A DNA stretch of 64,000 nucleotides from UBA2779 sp965232615 (GTDB taxonomy: Bacteria > Spirochaetota > Spirochaetia > DSM-2461). Shown piece by piece: positions 10,156-19,251 of the stretch. The stretch spans positions 1,178,001-1,242,000 of the forward strand of contig OZ246985.1 of the NCBI GenBank assembly GCA_965232615.1, written 5' to 3'. Both the position numbers and the translations under genes were made by a program. A model generated the notes under the pieces. The model was not told where the DNA came from. It saw nothing but the letters and a program-made list of their open reading frames with translations, and made no database searches. Within the stretch, counting starts at the first letter, position 1. Every line of letters starts with the position of its first letter.

Positions 10156-10626
10156 ATGCCCAGAAGAAGAGAAACACCAGTTCGGCCCATTGATCCTGAT
10201 CCACGTTACAGCAGTCGAGTTGTTGCCAAGTTTGTTAACCGCATGATGCTCAAAGGTAAGAAGTCCACTTCTTACGGAAATGTATATGGTGCCCTGGACA
10301 TAGTTGTCAAGAAATCCGGCAAGGGTGCTCTTGAAGTGTTCCTTCAGGCCGTTGACAATGTTAAACCCATGGTTGAGGTTAAATCTCGACGTGTTGGAGG
10401 GGCTACATATCAGGTTCCTGTTGAGGTTCATGATGCCCGGAAGGAAGCTCTGGCAATGCGGTGGATTATCAATGCCGCACGTGCCCGTAGCGGCCGAAGT
10501 ATGCGTGAAAAACTGAGTGCGGAACTCCTGGATGCCTTTAATTCTACAGGTGTGGCATTCAAGAAGAAGGAAGATACACACAGGATGGCGGAGGCGAATA
10601 AAGCATTCAGTAATTTTAAATGGTAG
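10156..10626 (+). CDS. rpsG: 30S ribosomal protein S7
   Basis: S7 (156 aa) nucleates assembly of the 30S head. It begins MPRRRETPVRPIDPD and has the conserved KFVNRMMLKGKKS and YQVPVEV motifs. fusA, which normally follows rpsG, is missing; a 403-base non-coding gap leads instead to tuf. Confidence 0.98.
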   Translation: MPRRRETPVRPIDPDPRYSSRVVAKFVNRMMLKGKKSTSYGNVYGALDIVVKKSGKGALEVFLQAVDNVKPMVEVKSRRVGGATYQVPVEVHDARKEALAMRWIINAARARSGRSMREKLSAELLDAFNSTGVAFKKKEDTHRMAEANKAFSNFKW

Positions 10627-10925
10627 AGCTTGAATGAAATTCTTCACTCTGATATAATAAATCTCCCATGTGGTGAATTAATCTGTATGGGAGACTTGAT
10701 CAAGCGGTTGATGCCTCTTGATTGAAACCTCGCGGACAGCCTGCTTTCTGAAATTTGAGATGTCAGGCCGCTTTCGAACGAGAATGATCCTTCCACACAG
10801 ATCTGTGATGAACAGTCGAACTGGTTAGTTTCGGGCTGCATTGCGGATGTATCTGGTGGTAAGTTTTTATTCCTCTCTAAGACTCATAACTGTCATGGGT
10901 CTATCGTTCGTATGCAATAGCCGCA

Positions 10926-10954
10926 TTGTATATGATGGAATAGTCCTATATGAT
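10926..10954 (+). promoter_or_regulatory. Candidate promoter upstream of tuf
   Basis: TTGTAT and TATGAT are separated by exactly 17 bases, and the -10 box lies 75 bases before tuf. The whole 10627-11029 gap has no gene; its other visible structure is a stem (CTCCCAT / ATGGGAG) at 10663-10693 shortly after rpsG. An independent tuf promoter would fit the absence of fusA from the operon. Confidence 0.4.
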
Positions 10955-11029
10955 CATTCTGTCAGAAGATATGGGTAGCCTCACTTAAGGGCTGCTGTTA
11001 TATTTCCCAAATGGCCGCAGGAGGATATT

Positions 11030-12217
11030 ATGGCTAAGGAAAAATTTACAAGGTCGAAACCGCATATCAATGTCGGTACTATCGGTCACGTTGATCATGG
11101 TAAAACCACGCTGACTGCTGCTATAACAATGTATAGTGCAGCGAAAATGGGCGGTAAGGTCATGAGTTATGAAGATATTGATAACGCTCCAGAGGAAAGA
11201 GAGCGCGGTATTACCATTAATACCCGGCATGTCGAGTATGAAACAGAAACCCGCCATTATGCGCATGTGGATTGTCCGGGACATGCAGACTACATCAAAA
11301 ACATGATTACTGGAGCGGCACAGATGGATGGCGCCGTTCTGCTGGTTGCTGCTGATTCCGGACCTGAACCACAGACCCGGGAGCATATTGTGCTTGCCCG
11401 TCAGGTTGGTGTGCCCAAACTGATCGTTTACATGAATAAGATGGATCTGGCTGATCTCGAATTAGTTGATCTTGTGGAAATGGAAATTCAGGAACTGCTG
11501 ACAGAGTATGGTTTTCCGGGAGAAGAAACTCCTATCATAAAGGGCAGCGCATTTGAGGCGATGTCCAATATTGAAGATGAGGAAAAGACCAGGTCCATTC
11601 AGGAGCTTTTAAAAGCCATGGATGACTATTTTCCGATTCCAGAAAGGGCTGTGGATAAGCCGTTTCTTATGCCGATTGAAGACGTATTCTCCATTCCAGG
11701 ACGGGGAACTGTAGTTACCGGCCGTATCGAAAGCGGTGTTGTTCGTGTCGGGGATGAGATTGAGATTGTCGGTATAAAGGAAACCACAAAAACAACCTGT
11801 ACAGGCGTTGAAATGTTTAACAAAATGCTGGAAGATGGACAGGCTGGAGATAACATCGGTGCTCTGCTCAGGGGGATTGACAAGAAGGCTGTTGAGCGTG
11901 GTCAGGTGCTAGCCAAACCCGGTTCCATCAGTCCTCACAGGAAGTTCAGAGCAGCTATTTACTGTTTGACCAAGGATGAAGGTGGACGTCATCATCCATT
12001 CTTCAGCGGGTATCGACCGCAATTCTATTTCAGAACAACTGATATTACTGGAACGGTGACACTGCCAGATGATAAGAAGATGATAATGCCTGGTGATAAT
12101 ACTGAGATTACTGTCGAACTTATCCATCCCATTGCCATGGATCCTGGGTTGCGTTTTGCAATACGGGAAGGCGGCCGCACAGTTGCTTCAGGTCAGGTAG
12201 CTGAGGTTATCGAATAA
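11030..12217 (+). CDS. tuf: Elongation factor Tu
   Basis: EF-Tu (395 aa) delivers aminoacyl-tRNA to the ribosome. The P-loop GHVDHGKT is at residues 19-26, with ERERGITI (switch I) and DCPGHADY (G3). The G4 box reads MNKMD instead of the usual NKCD. Domains 2 and 3 follow at full length. The ribosome-binding site GCAGGAGGA is strong. The start of the S10 operon lies 61 bases downstream. Confidence 0.98.
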   Translation: MAKEKFTRSKPHINVGTIGHVDHGKTTLTAAITMYSAAKMGGKVMSYEDIDNAPEERERGITINTRHVEYETETRHYAHVDCPGHADYIKNMITGAAQMDGAVLLVAADSGPEPQTREHIVLARQVGVPKLIVYMNKMDLADLELVDLVEMEIQELLTEYGFPGEETPIIKGSAFEAMSNIEDEEKTRSIQELLKAMDDYFPIPERAVDKPFLMPIEDVFSIPGRGTVVTGRIESGVVRVGDEIEIVGIKETTKTTCTGVEMFNKMLEDGQAGDNIGALLRGIDKKAVERGQVLAKPGSISPHRKFRAAIYCLTKDEGGRHHPFFSGYRPQFYFRTTDITGTVTLPDDKKMIMPGDNTEITVELIHPIAMDPGLRFAIREGGRTVASGQVAEVIE

Positions 12218-12278
12218 AATCAGTTCATCACGTATGTAGCCTCACCCTGCTGTGGTGAGATGCAGTATGGAGAAAGGT

Positions 12279-12581
12279 ATGGAAAAAATACGTGTTCGGT
12301 TGAGGGGATTCGATGTTGAATTGATTGAACAGAGTGCGCGCTCCATTGTGGATACAGTGCAGAAGCAGGGGACGAAGGTGTCAGGGCCGGTTCCCCTGCC
12401 GACGAAGATCAATAAATACACGGTGCTCAAATCGCCATTTGTTAACAAAAAATCTCGGGAGCAGTTTGAGATGCGTACCCATAAGAGACTGATTGATATC
12501 CTGGAGCCAACTCCTGCTGTTATGGAGTCTCTCATGAAGCTTGAGCTGCCTGCTGGTGTTGATGTGGAAATCAAACAGTAG
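12279..12581 (+). CDS. rpsJ: 30S ribosomal protein S10
   Basis: S10 (100 aa from this start) is a head protein of the 30S subunit and, elsewhere, NusE of antitermination complexes. The motifs VSGPVPLPT and REQFEMRTHKRLIDI are present. Upstream in-frame GTG and ATG codons exist (12252, 12267), but ATG 12279 with GGAG six bases before it gives the usual N-terminus MEKIRVRLRGFD. Confidence 0.96.
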   Translation: MEKIRVRLRGFDVELIEQSARSIVDTVQKQGTKVSGPVPLPTKINKYTVLKSPFVNKKSREQFEMRTHKRLIDILEPTPAVMESLMKLELPAGVDVEIKQ

Positions 12582-12601
12582 GAATTTGAAAGGGCAGGGA
12601 A

Positions 12602-13234
12602 ATGGTTGGATTAATTGGTAAAAAAGTTGGAATGACTCAAGTATTTGATGCTGATGGTAACCTCACTCCTGTTACCGTTATAGAGGTCGATCCCAATGTT
12701 GTGATTGACAGCCGGAACATTGAACATCACGGCTACAACTCTGTAGTGTTAGGTGCCATTGAACAGAAACCTTCCCGGATCACAAAGTCCGTGGCTGGTC
12801 AGTTCAAGAGAGGGGGGAAGGAAATAATTCCCCGGAAATATGTTGTTGAGATTCGAGATTTCAGCAGGGAATGCTCTGTTGGAGATTCTGTCGGTGTGGA
12901 TATTTTCGAAGATTTTCGCTTTGTCGATGTTATGGGCACGTCAAAGGGTAAGGGTTTTCAGGGTGTGATGAAGCGGTATAATTTTGGTGGTGGACGAGCC
13001 ACTCATGGTTCAAAGTTTCACCGTGCCAATGGATCGACCGGTATGGCTGCCTGGCCCTCCAGGGTTATTCGTGGAACAAAAATGCCAGGCCGTATGGGGG
13101 GGGTACGCAATACCGTACAGAATCTTCGTATTGTCAGGATTGATGCCCGGAAAAATCTAATGTTGCTTAAAGGTGCCATCCCTGGCAGCAGAAACAGTAT
13201 GGTCATTGTCCGGCAGGCTGGCAAGCGGAAGTAG
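12602..13234 (+). CDS. rplC: 50S ribosomal protein L3
   Basis: L3 (210 aa) is an early assembly protein near the peptidyl transferase centre. It begins MVGLIGKKVGMTQVF and has the signature GKGFQGVMKRYNFGGG and the TPGRVFKG-like TKMPGRMGG. Length and order (S10-L3-L4-L23-L2) are standard. Confidence 0.97.
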   Translation: MVGLIGKKVGMTQVFDADGNLTPVTVIEVDPNVVIDSRNIEHHGYNSVVLGAIEQKPSRITKSVAGQFKRGGKEIIPRKYVVEIRDFSRECSVGDSVGVDIFEDFRFVDVMGTSKGKGFQGVMKRYNFGGGRATHGSKFHRANGSTGMAAWPSRVIRGTKMPGRMGGVRNTVQNLRIVRIDARKNLMLLKGAIPGSRNSMVIVRQAGKRK

Positions 13235-13245
13235 GAGAAGCAGCA

Positions 13246-13875
13246 ATGGTTAGTAAGAAGGTCTACTCGAAGGAGGGCGGGGAGCTTCGTGACATTGAAT
13301 TGGATGACGCTGTTTTTGACAGGGAAGTGAGCGAGGGCTCTATATGGCATGCTATTCGCAATGAACTGGCGAATAAACGGCAGGGAACGGCGAAAACTAA
13401 AACTCGCCGTGAGGTGAAAGGTTCCACGGCAAAGCCATGGCGTCAGAAAGGAACAGGCCGTGCACGCGCAGGACGGAGAAAGAGTCCTCTCTGGAGAAGC
13501 GGCGGAGTTATTTTTGGGCCGCAGAAGAGAGATTATTCCTATCATATCCCAAGGAAAATCAAGCGTCTGGCGGTAAAAAGCACCCTCAGTCTCAAGGCTT
13601 CGAATGATGATTGTTTCAGGATTATCGAAGATTTTTCCATTGAATCCGGGAAAACTCGTGATCTGGCCGACATTCTGAAGAACTTCCCTGACAAAGGACG
13701 GACAGTCCTTATAATTGGGGATGATGATAGATTGACGAAGAGAGCAGGTGCGAATATCAGAGATCTGAGCCTGTTGTCATATAATCGGCTTCGAGTTCAT
13801 GATCTTTATTATGGTAAGAATATTCTTATACTTGAAGGTGCTGCGAGAAAACTCGGTGAGTTTTACAGGAGTTAG
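13246..13875 (+). CDS. rplD: 50S ribosomal protein L4
   Basis: L4 (209 aa) lines the exit tunnel. The conserved tunnel-loop region PWRQKGTGRARAG is clear. It follows rplC by 11 bases and precedes rplW by 2. Confidence 0.96.
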   Translation: MVSKKVYSKEGGELRDIELDDAVFDREVSEGSIWHAIRNELANKRQGTAKTKTRREVKGSTAKPWRQKGTGRARAGRRKSPLWRSGGVIFGPQKRDYSYHIPRKIKRLAVKSTLSLKASNDDCFRIIEDFSIESGKTRDLADILKNFPDKGRTVLIIGDDDRLTKRAGANIRDLSLLSYNRLRVHDLYYGKNILILEGAARKLGEFYRS

Positions 13876-13877
13876 AC

Positions 13878-14192
13878 ATGGATGCCAGGGATGTAGTAAT
13901 TGAGCCGGTTTTAACCGAAAAATCCAATCTCCTCCGCGAAGGAGATGTAAAAACCTATGTGTTCAAAGTGGCCGACAATGCCAACAAAATCATGGTCATG
14001 CAGGCAGTCAAGCAATTGTTCAATGTAAGACCCGTAAGTTGTCGTATAATCAATGTGCATGGAAAAATTCGCAATAACAGAGCGATATCCAGAAGTAGTT
14101 TTCGGCGCGGTAAAGGACACACTTCTGCATGGAAAAAAGCCATGGTAACATTGGAAAAGAATCAGCGTATTGAAGTTTTTGAAGGCGCTTAG
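13878..14192 (+). CDS. rplW: 50S ribosomal protein L23
   Basis: L23 (104 aa) sits at the tunnel exit and docks trigger factor and SRP. It starts MDARDVVIEPVLTEKS, with the typical VLTEK motif and a K/R-rich tail. The gene is tightly packed between rplD and rplB. Confidence 0.95.
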   Translation: MDARDVVIEPVLTEKSNLLREGDVKTYVFKVADNANKIMVMQAVKQLFNVRPVSCRIINVHGKIRNNRAISRSSFRRGKGHTSAWKKAMVTLEKNQRIEVFEGA

Positions 14193-14206
14193 GAGGAGAG
14201 AGAAGA

Positions 14207-15031
14207 ATGGCCTTGAAAACTTATAATCCAACAACACCATCCCTTCGTTTTCGACAGGGGTTGGATAATTCTCAGCTGGATAAGAAACCACCTGAGAAGG
14301 CTCTCACAGGTGCAAAGGTGTCGCAGGCTGGCCGTGGTGCTGGCGGCCGCATCAGTGTTCGGCGCCGGGGTGGGGGGCACAAAAGACGTTATAGAGAGAT
14401 TGATTTCAAAAGAGACAAGGATGGCATACCAGGAAGAGTTGCCTCTATTGAGTATGATCCAAATCGCAGTGCCAATATCGCGCTGATTTCATATGTGGAT
14501 GGTGAGAAGCGGTATATAGTCTGTCCCGAAGGCTTGAAAGTCGATTCCATGATTATGAGCGGTTCTGGTGCTCCCCCTGAGACTGGTAATTGTTTGCCAT
14601 TGGGGCTCATCCCCGTAGGCCGCACAGTTCATGCTGTCGAATTAACCCGGGGGAGGGGAGCCCAGCTTATTCGATCCGCAGGTGGAGGGGCTCAGATCCA
14701 GGCAATTGAAGGGGAATATGTTACACTTAAACTCTCATCTGGTGAGATGCGTATGGTTCACAAATCCTGCATTGCGACAATCGGAAAAGTTGGCAATGAA
14801 GATCACATGAATGTGAAAATAGGAAAGGCCGGACGCAATCGATGGTTGGGAAGACGTCCCAGGGTTCGGGGCGTTGTAATGAATCCGGTTGATCACCCTC
14901 ATGGCGGCGGTGAAGGACGAACCTCTGGTGGGCGTCATCCTGTATCCCCCTGGGGGAAACCGGCCAAGGGCGGCAAAACTCGTCCGAAACATAAGTCTTC
15001 CAATAAATTTATTGTGAAGCGGCGTAAGTAA
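14207..15031 (+). CDS. rplB: 50S ribosomal protein L2
   Basis: L2 (274 aa) supports peptidyl transfer. The highly conserved C-terminal MNPVDHPHGGGEGR segment, including its key His, is present along with GRNNRGRITVRRRGGGHK-like GGRISVRRRGGGHK. The length is normal. Confidence 0.98.
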   Translation: MALKTYNPTTPSLRFRQGLDNSQLDKKPPEKALTGAKVSQAGRGAGGRISVRRRGGGHKRRYREIDFKRDKDGIPGRVASIEYDPNRSANIALISYVDGEKRYIVCPEGLKVDSMIMSGSGAPPETGNCLPLGLIPVGRTVHAVELTRGRGAQLIRSAGGGAQIQAIEGEYVTLKLSSGEMRMVHKSCIATIGKVGNEDHMNVKIGKAGRNRWLGRRPRVRGVVMNPVDHPHGGGEGRTSGGRHPVSPWGKPAKGGKTRPKHKSSNKFIVKRRK

Positions 15032-15041
15032 GGGGGTCGAA

Positions 15042-15323
15042 ATGTCAAGGTCGGTAAAAAAAGGGCCATTTGTGGCCAGGAGTCTATATGCGAAAGTTGT
15101 TGACTGGAAGAAGAATGATACTAAGGGGATAATTAAAACATGGTCCCGATCTTCTACCATTATTCCAGAGATGGTAAGTCTTACTATCTCTGTATACAAT
15201 GGAAGAACTTTTATTCCAGTCTATGTTACAGAAAACCTGGTTGGACATAAGCTTGGTGAGTTTTCACCTACCCGAATGTTCCGGGGGCATGCGGGCTCGG
15301 ATAAAAAAGGAAAGAGGCAATAA
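15042..15323 (+). CDS. rpsS: 30S ribosomal protein S19
   Basis: S19 (93 aa) contacts tRNA in the 30S head. MSRSVKKGPFV, the RSSTIIPEM motif and GHKLGEFSPTR are all present. Two bases separate it from rplV. Confidence 0.97.
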   Translation: MSRSVKKGPFVARSLYAKVVDWKKNDTKGIIKTWSRSSTIIPEMVSLTISVYNGRTFIPVYVTENLVGHKLGEFSPTRMFRGHAGSDKKGKRQ

Positions 15324-15325
15324 TC

Positions 15326-15682
15326 ATGGTAGCAAAAAAGGGATTCCATGCCAGAGCAAGATATCTTCCTATGGCTCCCTCCAAAATCAGACCTGTAGCT
15401 GATAAAGTTCGACGGAGACCTGTTCTGGAAGCCATTGCCATTCTTGAATCTCTGCCGAATAAGGGTGCCACTTACCTTGTGAAAGTGATTCAATCAGCCA
15501 TGGCCAATGCCCTGTTTCAGGATGCAGGTATCGATGAAGATGCACTGTATGTTGCTGAGCTTCTGGTTGATGGAGGTCCGAGCCGGAAAACTCTCTGGCC
15601 AAGGAGCCGTGGTCGAGCAGACAGACAGATCAAGCGATCAAGCCATATCTCAATAATACTGAATCACAAGGTGGTGGATTGA
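15326..15682 (+). CDS. rplV: 50S ribosomal protein L22
   Basis: L22 (118 aa) reaches into the exit tunnel. The APSKIRPVAD start and the C-terminal PRSRGRADRQIKRSSHI loop are recognisable. Its stop TGA shares one base with the rpsC ATG. Confidence 0.95.
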   Translation: MVAKKGFHARARYLPMAPSKIRPVADKVRRRPVLEAIAILESLPNKGATYLVKVIQSAMANALFQDAGIDEDALYVAELLVDGGPSRKTLWPRSRGRADRQIKRSSHISIILNHKVVD

Positions 15683-16389
15683 TGGGGCAGAAAGTTCACC
15701 CCTACGGGTTTCGCCTGGGTATCAATAAAAACTGGAAATCTCGCTGGTTTGTTTCACCAAAGGATTATGCCAACACATTGCATGAGGATCTCCAGCTTCG
15801 CAAGATATTGCTGGAGAGTCCTGAAGCAAAGGGTGCTGATATAACCAATATTGAAATTGTCAGGCAGCCCACACGAGTTACATTGAGTATAGAAACAGCC
15901 CGCCCGGGTGTTATCATTGGTGCAAAAGGGGCGAATATCGAGAAAGCAACAGATCGGCTTCAAAAAATTACAGACAAGAAAGTGAGCGTTAAAATCAAAG
16001 AGATTAAGAAGCCCGATGTGAATGCCCATGTGATAGCTCAGAACCTTGCAAGACAACTGAAGAACAGAGCAGCGTTTCGACGTTCGCTGAAAATGGCCGT
16101 GCAAAATGCCATGCGGGGTGGAGTGCAGGGCATTAAAATCAAGATTTCCGGTCGATTGGGTGGTGCTGATATGAGCCGGAGTCTTGAAGTCAAAGATGGC
16201 CGGGTCCCCCTGCATACCATTCGTGCCGATATTGACTACTCTGTTGCAGAATCCATGACAACATTTGGTGTTGTTGGAGTCAAAGTCTGGGTGTTTAATG
16301 GCGAGATACTCGGTACTGATCAGAAGGAAGATGCGGGCCAATTTGTCAGTACTCGCCGTGATAACCGGGGAGGTCGAAAAGATGCTTAA
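15682..16389 (+). CDS. rpsC: 30S ribosomal protein S3
   Basis: S3 (235 aa) has an N-terminal KH domain (GVIIGAKGANIEK) and a conserved C-terminal domain (GRLGGADMSRSLEV). I take ATG 15682 (MGQKVHPYGFRLG), the usual N-terminus, rather than a TTG one codon earlier. It overlaps rplP by 8 bases. Confidence 0.97.
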   Translation: MGQKVHPYGFRLGINKNWKSRWFVSPKDYANTLHEDLQLRKILLESPEAKGADITNIEIVRQPTRVTLSIETARPGVIIGAKGANIEKATDRLQKITDKKVSVKIKEIKKPDVNAHVIAQNLARQLKNRAAFRRSLKMAVQNAMRGGVQGIKIKISGRLGGADMSRSLEVKDGRVPLHTIRADIDYSVAESMTTFGVVGVKVWVFNGEILGTDQKEDAGQFVSTRRDNRGGRKDA

Positions 16390-16813
16390 CCCCAAACGTG
16401 TAAAATTCAGAAAGACCCATCGAGGACGTGCCATTCCAAATGCGAAAAGAGCATCCAGAGGGAATACAATAAATTTTGGCGAATTTGGTTTGGTTTCCAT
16501 GGAGAACAGGCAGATTACTGCGAGACAGATAGAGGCTGCCCGTATTGCAATGACACGGCATATCAAGCGGGGAGGTAAGGTTTGGATCCGGGTTTTCCCC
16601 AACATCCCATACACAAAGAAACCGGCTGAAACACGAATGGGAAAAGGAAAGGGAATTCCTGAGTACTGGGTAGCCGCTGTAAAGCCCGGTACTGTAATGT
16701 TTGAAATCGCGGGTGTTGAAAATGATCTGGCAAAGCATGCCATGATCCTGGCTGCAAGTAAACTTCCAATTCATACCAGATTCATAGCTAAGCGGCATTG
16801 GAGCAATGTATGA
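16382..16813 (+). CDS. rplP: 50S ribosomal protein L16
   Basis: L16 (143 aa) helps position tRNA in the A site. The expected N-terminus MLNPKRVKFRK and the KPAETRMGKGKG motif define the start at 16382, inside the end of rpsC; a longer in-frame extension upstream is not part of the protein. Confidence 0.96.
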   Translation: MLNPKRVKFRKTHRGRAIPNAKRASRGNTINFGEFGLVSMENRQITARQIEAARIAMTRHIKRGGKVWIRVFPNIPYTKKPAETRMGKGKGIPEYWVAAVKPGTVMFEIAGVENDLAKHAMILAASKLPIHTRFIAKRHWSNV

Positions 16814-17010
16814 AGCAAACCTTCAATGATTTAACTCTGGATGAATTGAAAGTCAAGAGAGAAGAATTGATTACCAGGATGAAGGATCTGAGATTTGAAA
16901 TGGTATTAGGGCATGTGGAGAATCCTGTGGAGAAGCGCAATATTCGTCATCAGATAGCTCGATTAAATACTATGATAGGTGAATACAAACTTGGAATCCG
17001 AAAGGCATAA
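16810..17010 (+). CDS. rpmC: 50S ribosomal protein L29
   Basis: L29 (66 aa) is a small helical hairpin at the tunnel exit. The start ATG overlaps the rplP stop (ATGA). The KNIRHQIARLNT-like motif KRNIRHQIARLNTM is diagnostic. Confidence 0.95.
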   Translation: MKQTFNDLTLDELKVKREELITRMKDLRFEMVLGHVENPVEKRNIRHQIARLNTMIGEYKLGIRKA

Positions 17011-17014
17011 CGGA

Positions 17015-17275
17015 ATGGGATTGAAAAAAAGTAATAAGAAAATATTTACAGGAACGGTTGTGAGTGATAAAATGGATAAAACAGTTACTGTTCGGGTTTC
17101 TACTCGACAGTTACACCCAATGTATAAGAAATACATCACCCGTTCCAGAAAGTATAAAGCTCATGATGAGATCAATGACGCAAGGGAAGGCGATACTGTC
17201 CGTATTATTGAAAGTAGACCAGTGAGCAAATATAAAAGATGGCGACTTCTTGAGGTCGTTGAGCGTGTGAGATAG
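17015..17275 (+). CDS. rpsQ: 30S ribosomal protein S17
   Basis: S17 (86 aa) is an OB-fold primary binder of 16S rRNA. KIFTGTVVSDKMDKTVTV and the C-terminal IIESRPVSKYKRWRLLEV are typical. ATG 17015, 4 bases after rpmC, gives the normal length; the ribosome-binding site is a modest AAGG. Confidence 0.95.
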   Translation: MGLKKSNKKIFTGTVVSDKMDKTVTVRVSTRQLHPMYKKYITRSRKYKAHDEINDAREGDTVRIIESRPVSKYKRWRLLEVVERVR

Positions 17276-17283
17276 GGGGGACG

Positions 17284-17652
17284 ATGATTCAGATGCAAAC
17301 TTGCATGAATGTTGCTGACAATTCTGGAGCAAAACGTGTGCAGACTATCAAAGTACTTGGCGGAAGCCATCGTCGGTATGCTGGAATCGGTGATATTGTT
17401 GTTGTAACTGTTAAGAGTGCCCTGCCGAATACACCAATTAAAAAAGGTGAAATCAAACGGGCCGTAGTTGTGCGAACACACAAGGAATATCGCCGGAGAG
17501 ATGGAACTTATATTCGATTTGATGACAATGCCTGTGTTATTGTGGACGCTGCAGGAACTCCTGTCGGTAAGCGTATATTCGGTCCTGTCGCCAGGGAACT
17601 CAGGGATTACAATCATATGAAAATTGTTTCGCTTGCTCCTGAGGTTTTGTAG
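17284..17652 (+). CDS. rplN: 50S ribosomal protein L14
   Basis: L14 (122 aa) sits at an intersubunit bridge. MIQMQTCMNVADNSGAK and the RRDGTYIRFDDNACV motif are standard, and the length is exactly typical. Confidence 0.98.
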   Translation: MIQMQTCMNVADNSGAKRVQTIKVLGGSHRRYAGIGDIVVVTVKSALPNTPIKKGEIKRAVVVRTHKEYRRRDGTYIRFDDNACVIVDAAGTPVGKRIFGPVARELRDYNHMKIVSLAPEVL

Positions 17653-17667
17653 GAGAAATTCAACTGT

Positions 17668-17982
17668 ATGGATACAAAGACAAAGCTGAGAAAGGGCGAT
17701 CAAGTTCAAATAATGAGTGGTAAGAATAGAGGGAAGAGGGGACGTATACTGCAGATTTATCGCGGAACTAATCGGGTGATTGTTGATGGCCAGAATATGG
17801 TTAAGAAGAATCAAAAACCGAAAAGTCAAAGTGATAAAGGCGGCATTATTGAAATAGAAGCCCCGGTCTCAGCGTCGAATGTCCAGATTTTATGCAAGAA
17901 ATGTGGCGCTACACGGATCGGTTGGGAAATTGGAGATAAGCTGAAAACCCGTGTTTGCAGGAAATGTGGAGAAGCTGTATAA
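17668..17982 (+). CDS. rplX: 50S ribosomal protein L24
   Basis: L24 (104 aa) has the KOW motif (KGDQVQIMSGKNRGKRG) and a C-terminal zinc-ribbon-like pair CKKC...CRKC. Its stop overlaps the ATG of rplE by one base. Confidence 0.96.
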   Translation: MDTKTKLRKGDQVQIMSGKNRGKRGRILQIYRGTNRVIVDGQNMVKKNQKPKSQSDKGGIIEIEAPVSASNVQILCKKCGATRIGWEIGDKLKTRVCRKCGEAV

Positions 17983-18638
17983 TGGCAGAAGAGAAAAAGC
18001 AGGCTGTCAAGGATAAGACCGAAGCAAAGAAGTCAACCGAAACAAAGAAGCAGACTGAAACAAAGAAACAGGAAACAAAAGCTGTAAAAAAATATGAACC
18101 AAGGTTGAAAACTCGTTATCGAGATATCATCGCGGATAAAATACTCAAAAAATTTGATCTTAAAAGTCCTATGCAGATTCCCACGATTGAAAAAATAGTC
18201 GTTTCTGCTGGAGTTGGGGAGGCAATAACCAATAAAAAATTTCTGGATTCAGTTATCGCAGAAATTGAACAAATTACAGGCCAGAAAGCACTCCGTACTC
18301 GAGCCCGTAAATCTATCGCAAATTTCAAACTTCGCGATGGAATGGAAATTGGTGGAAAAGTCACCCTCAGAGGAAACCGGATGTATGAATTTCTTGACCG
18401 TTTTTTGAACATTGCTTTGCCAAGAGTGAAGGATTTTCGTGGAGTAAGTCCAAAATCATTTGATGGCCGGGGGAACTACAGTGTGGGAATAGATGAACAA
18501 ATCATATTCCCTGAAATAGATTTTGATAAAATTGAACAGGTAAGGGGTCTCAATGTGGCCATCGTAACAACAGCACCAAACAATGAACAGGCACTGGCAT
18601 TATTGAGAGAATTCGGTATGCCTTTTAGAAAGGAGTAG
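17982..18638 (+). CDS. rplE: 50S ribosomal protein L5 with N-terminal extension
   Basis: L5 (218 aa) binds 5S rRNA. The core (about residues 40-218) has the usual LKTRYRD start, TGQKALRTRARKSIANFKLR and FPEIDFDKIEQVRGL. Ahead of it is a roughly 38-residue extension of Lys, Thr, Glu and Gln with an imperfect TETKKQ repeat, predicted disordered. The start at 17982 is favoured by overlap with rplX, and no good internal start exists before the core. Confidence 0.95.
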   Translation: MAEEKKQAVKDKTEAKKSTETKKQTETKKQETKAVKKYEPRLKTRYRDIIADKILKKFDLKSPMQIPTIEKIVVSAGVGEAITNKKFLDSVIAEIEQITGQKALRTRARKSIANFKLRDGMEIGGKVTLRGNRMYEFLDRFLNIALPRVKDFRGVSPKSFDGRGNYSVGIDEQIIFPEIDFDKIEQVRGLNVAIVTTAPNNEQALALLREFGMPFRKE

Positions 18639-18641
18639 AGA

Positions 18642-18827
18642 ATGGCAAAGAAATCCATGATAATTAAGGCATTGCGAAAACCGAAGTATATGACAAGAAC
18701 TGTCAGACGATGTCGGGTCTGTGGTTGTCCGCGTGGTTTCCTTAGAAAGTTCGCAATGTGCAGGATTTGCTTCAGAAAACTTGCAAATGAAGGTATGATC
18801 CCCGGTGTTACTAAATCCAGCTGGTAA
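18642..18827 (+). CDS. rpsN: 30S ribosomal protein S14, zinc-binding type
   Basis: The 61-aa length and the two Cys pairs CRVC...CRIC mark the zinc-dependent (type Z) S14 of the 30S head. The RKLANEGMIPGVTKSSW end is standard. Confidence 0.97.
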   Translation: MAKKSMIIKALRKPKYMTRTVRRCRVCGCPRGFLRKFAMCRICFRKLANEGMIPGVTKSSW

Positions 18828-18839
18828 ATGGAGTGAATA

Positions 18840-19238
18840 ATGAGTGTTTCTGATCCAATAGCTGATATGCTTACCAAAATCCGTAATGGTGTGGCAGCCC
18901 GGCATGAAAATGTTGATATACGAACTTCCAACTCCAAGTTTGAAATAATCAAAATACTGAAGAATGAAGGATATGTCAAAAACTTCAAAAAGATTGAACT
19001 TGATGGGAAGGACTATATTAGAATTTCTCTTAAATATGATGATAATGAAAACCCGATTATCCATGGCTTGAAGTCAATCTCGACTCCCGGACGAAGGATG
19101 TATTCGAGCTATAAAAATATGCCAAGGGTTTATAATGGTTATGGCTCAGTCATTGTTTCCACGTCAACCGGATTTACAACTGGTAAGAAAGCAGTTGCCA
19201 GAAAAATCGGTGGTGAAATCATTTGTACGGTTTGGTGA
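18840..19238 (+). CDS. rpsH: 30S ribosomal protein S8
   Basis: S8 (132 aa) binds 16S rRNA centrally and is the spc-operon repressor in E. coli. DPIADMLTKIRNG and the C-terminal GGEIICTVW are intact. Confidence 0.97.
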   Translation: MSVSDPIADMLTKIRNGVAARHENVDIRTSNSKFEIIKILKNEGYVKNFKKIELDGKDYIRISLKYDDNENPIIHGLKSISTPGRRMYSSYKNMPRVYNGYGSVIVSTSTGFTTGKKAVARKIGGEIICTVW

Positions 19239-19251
19239 GGAGTTGTAATTT

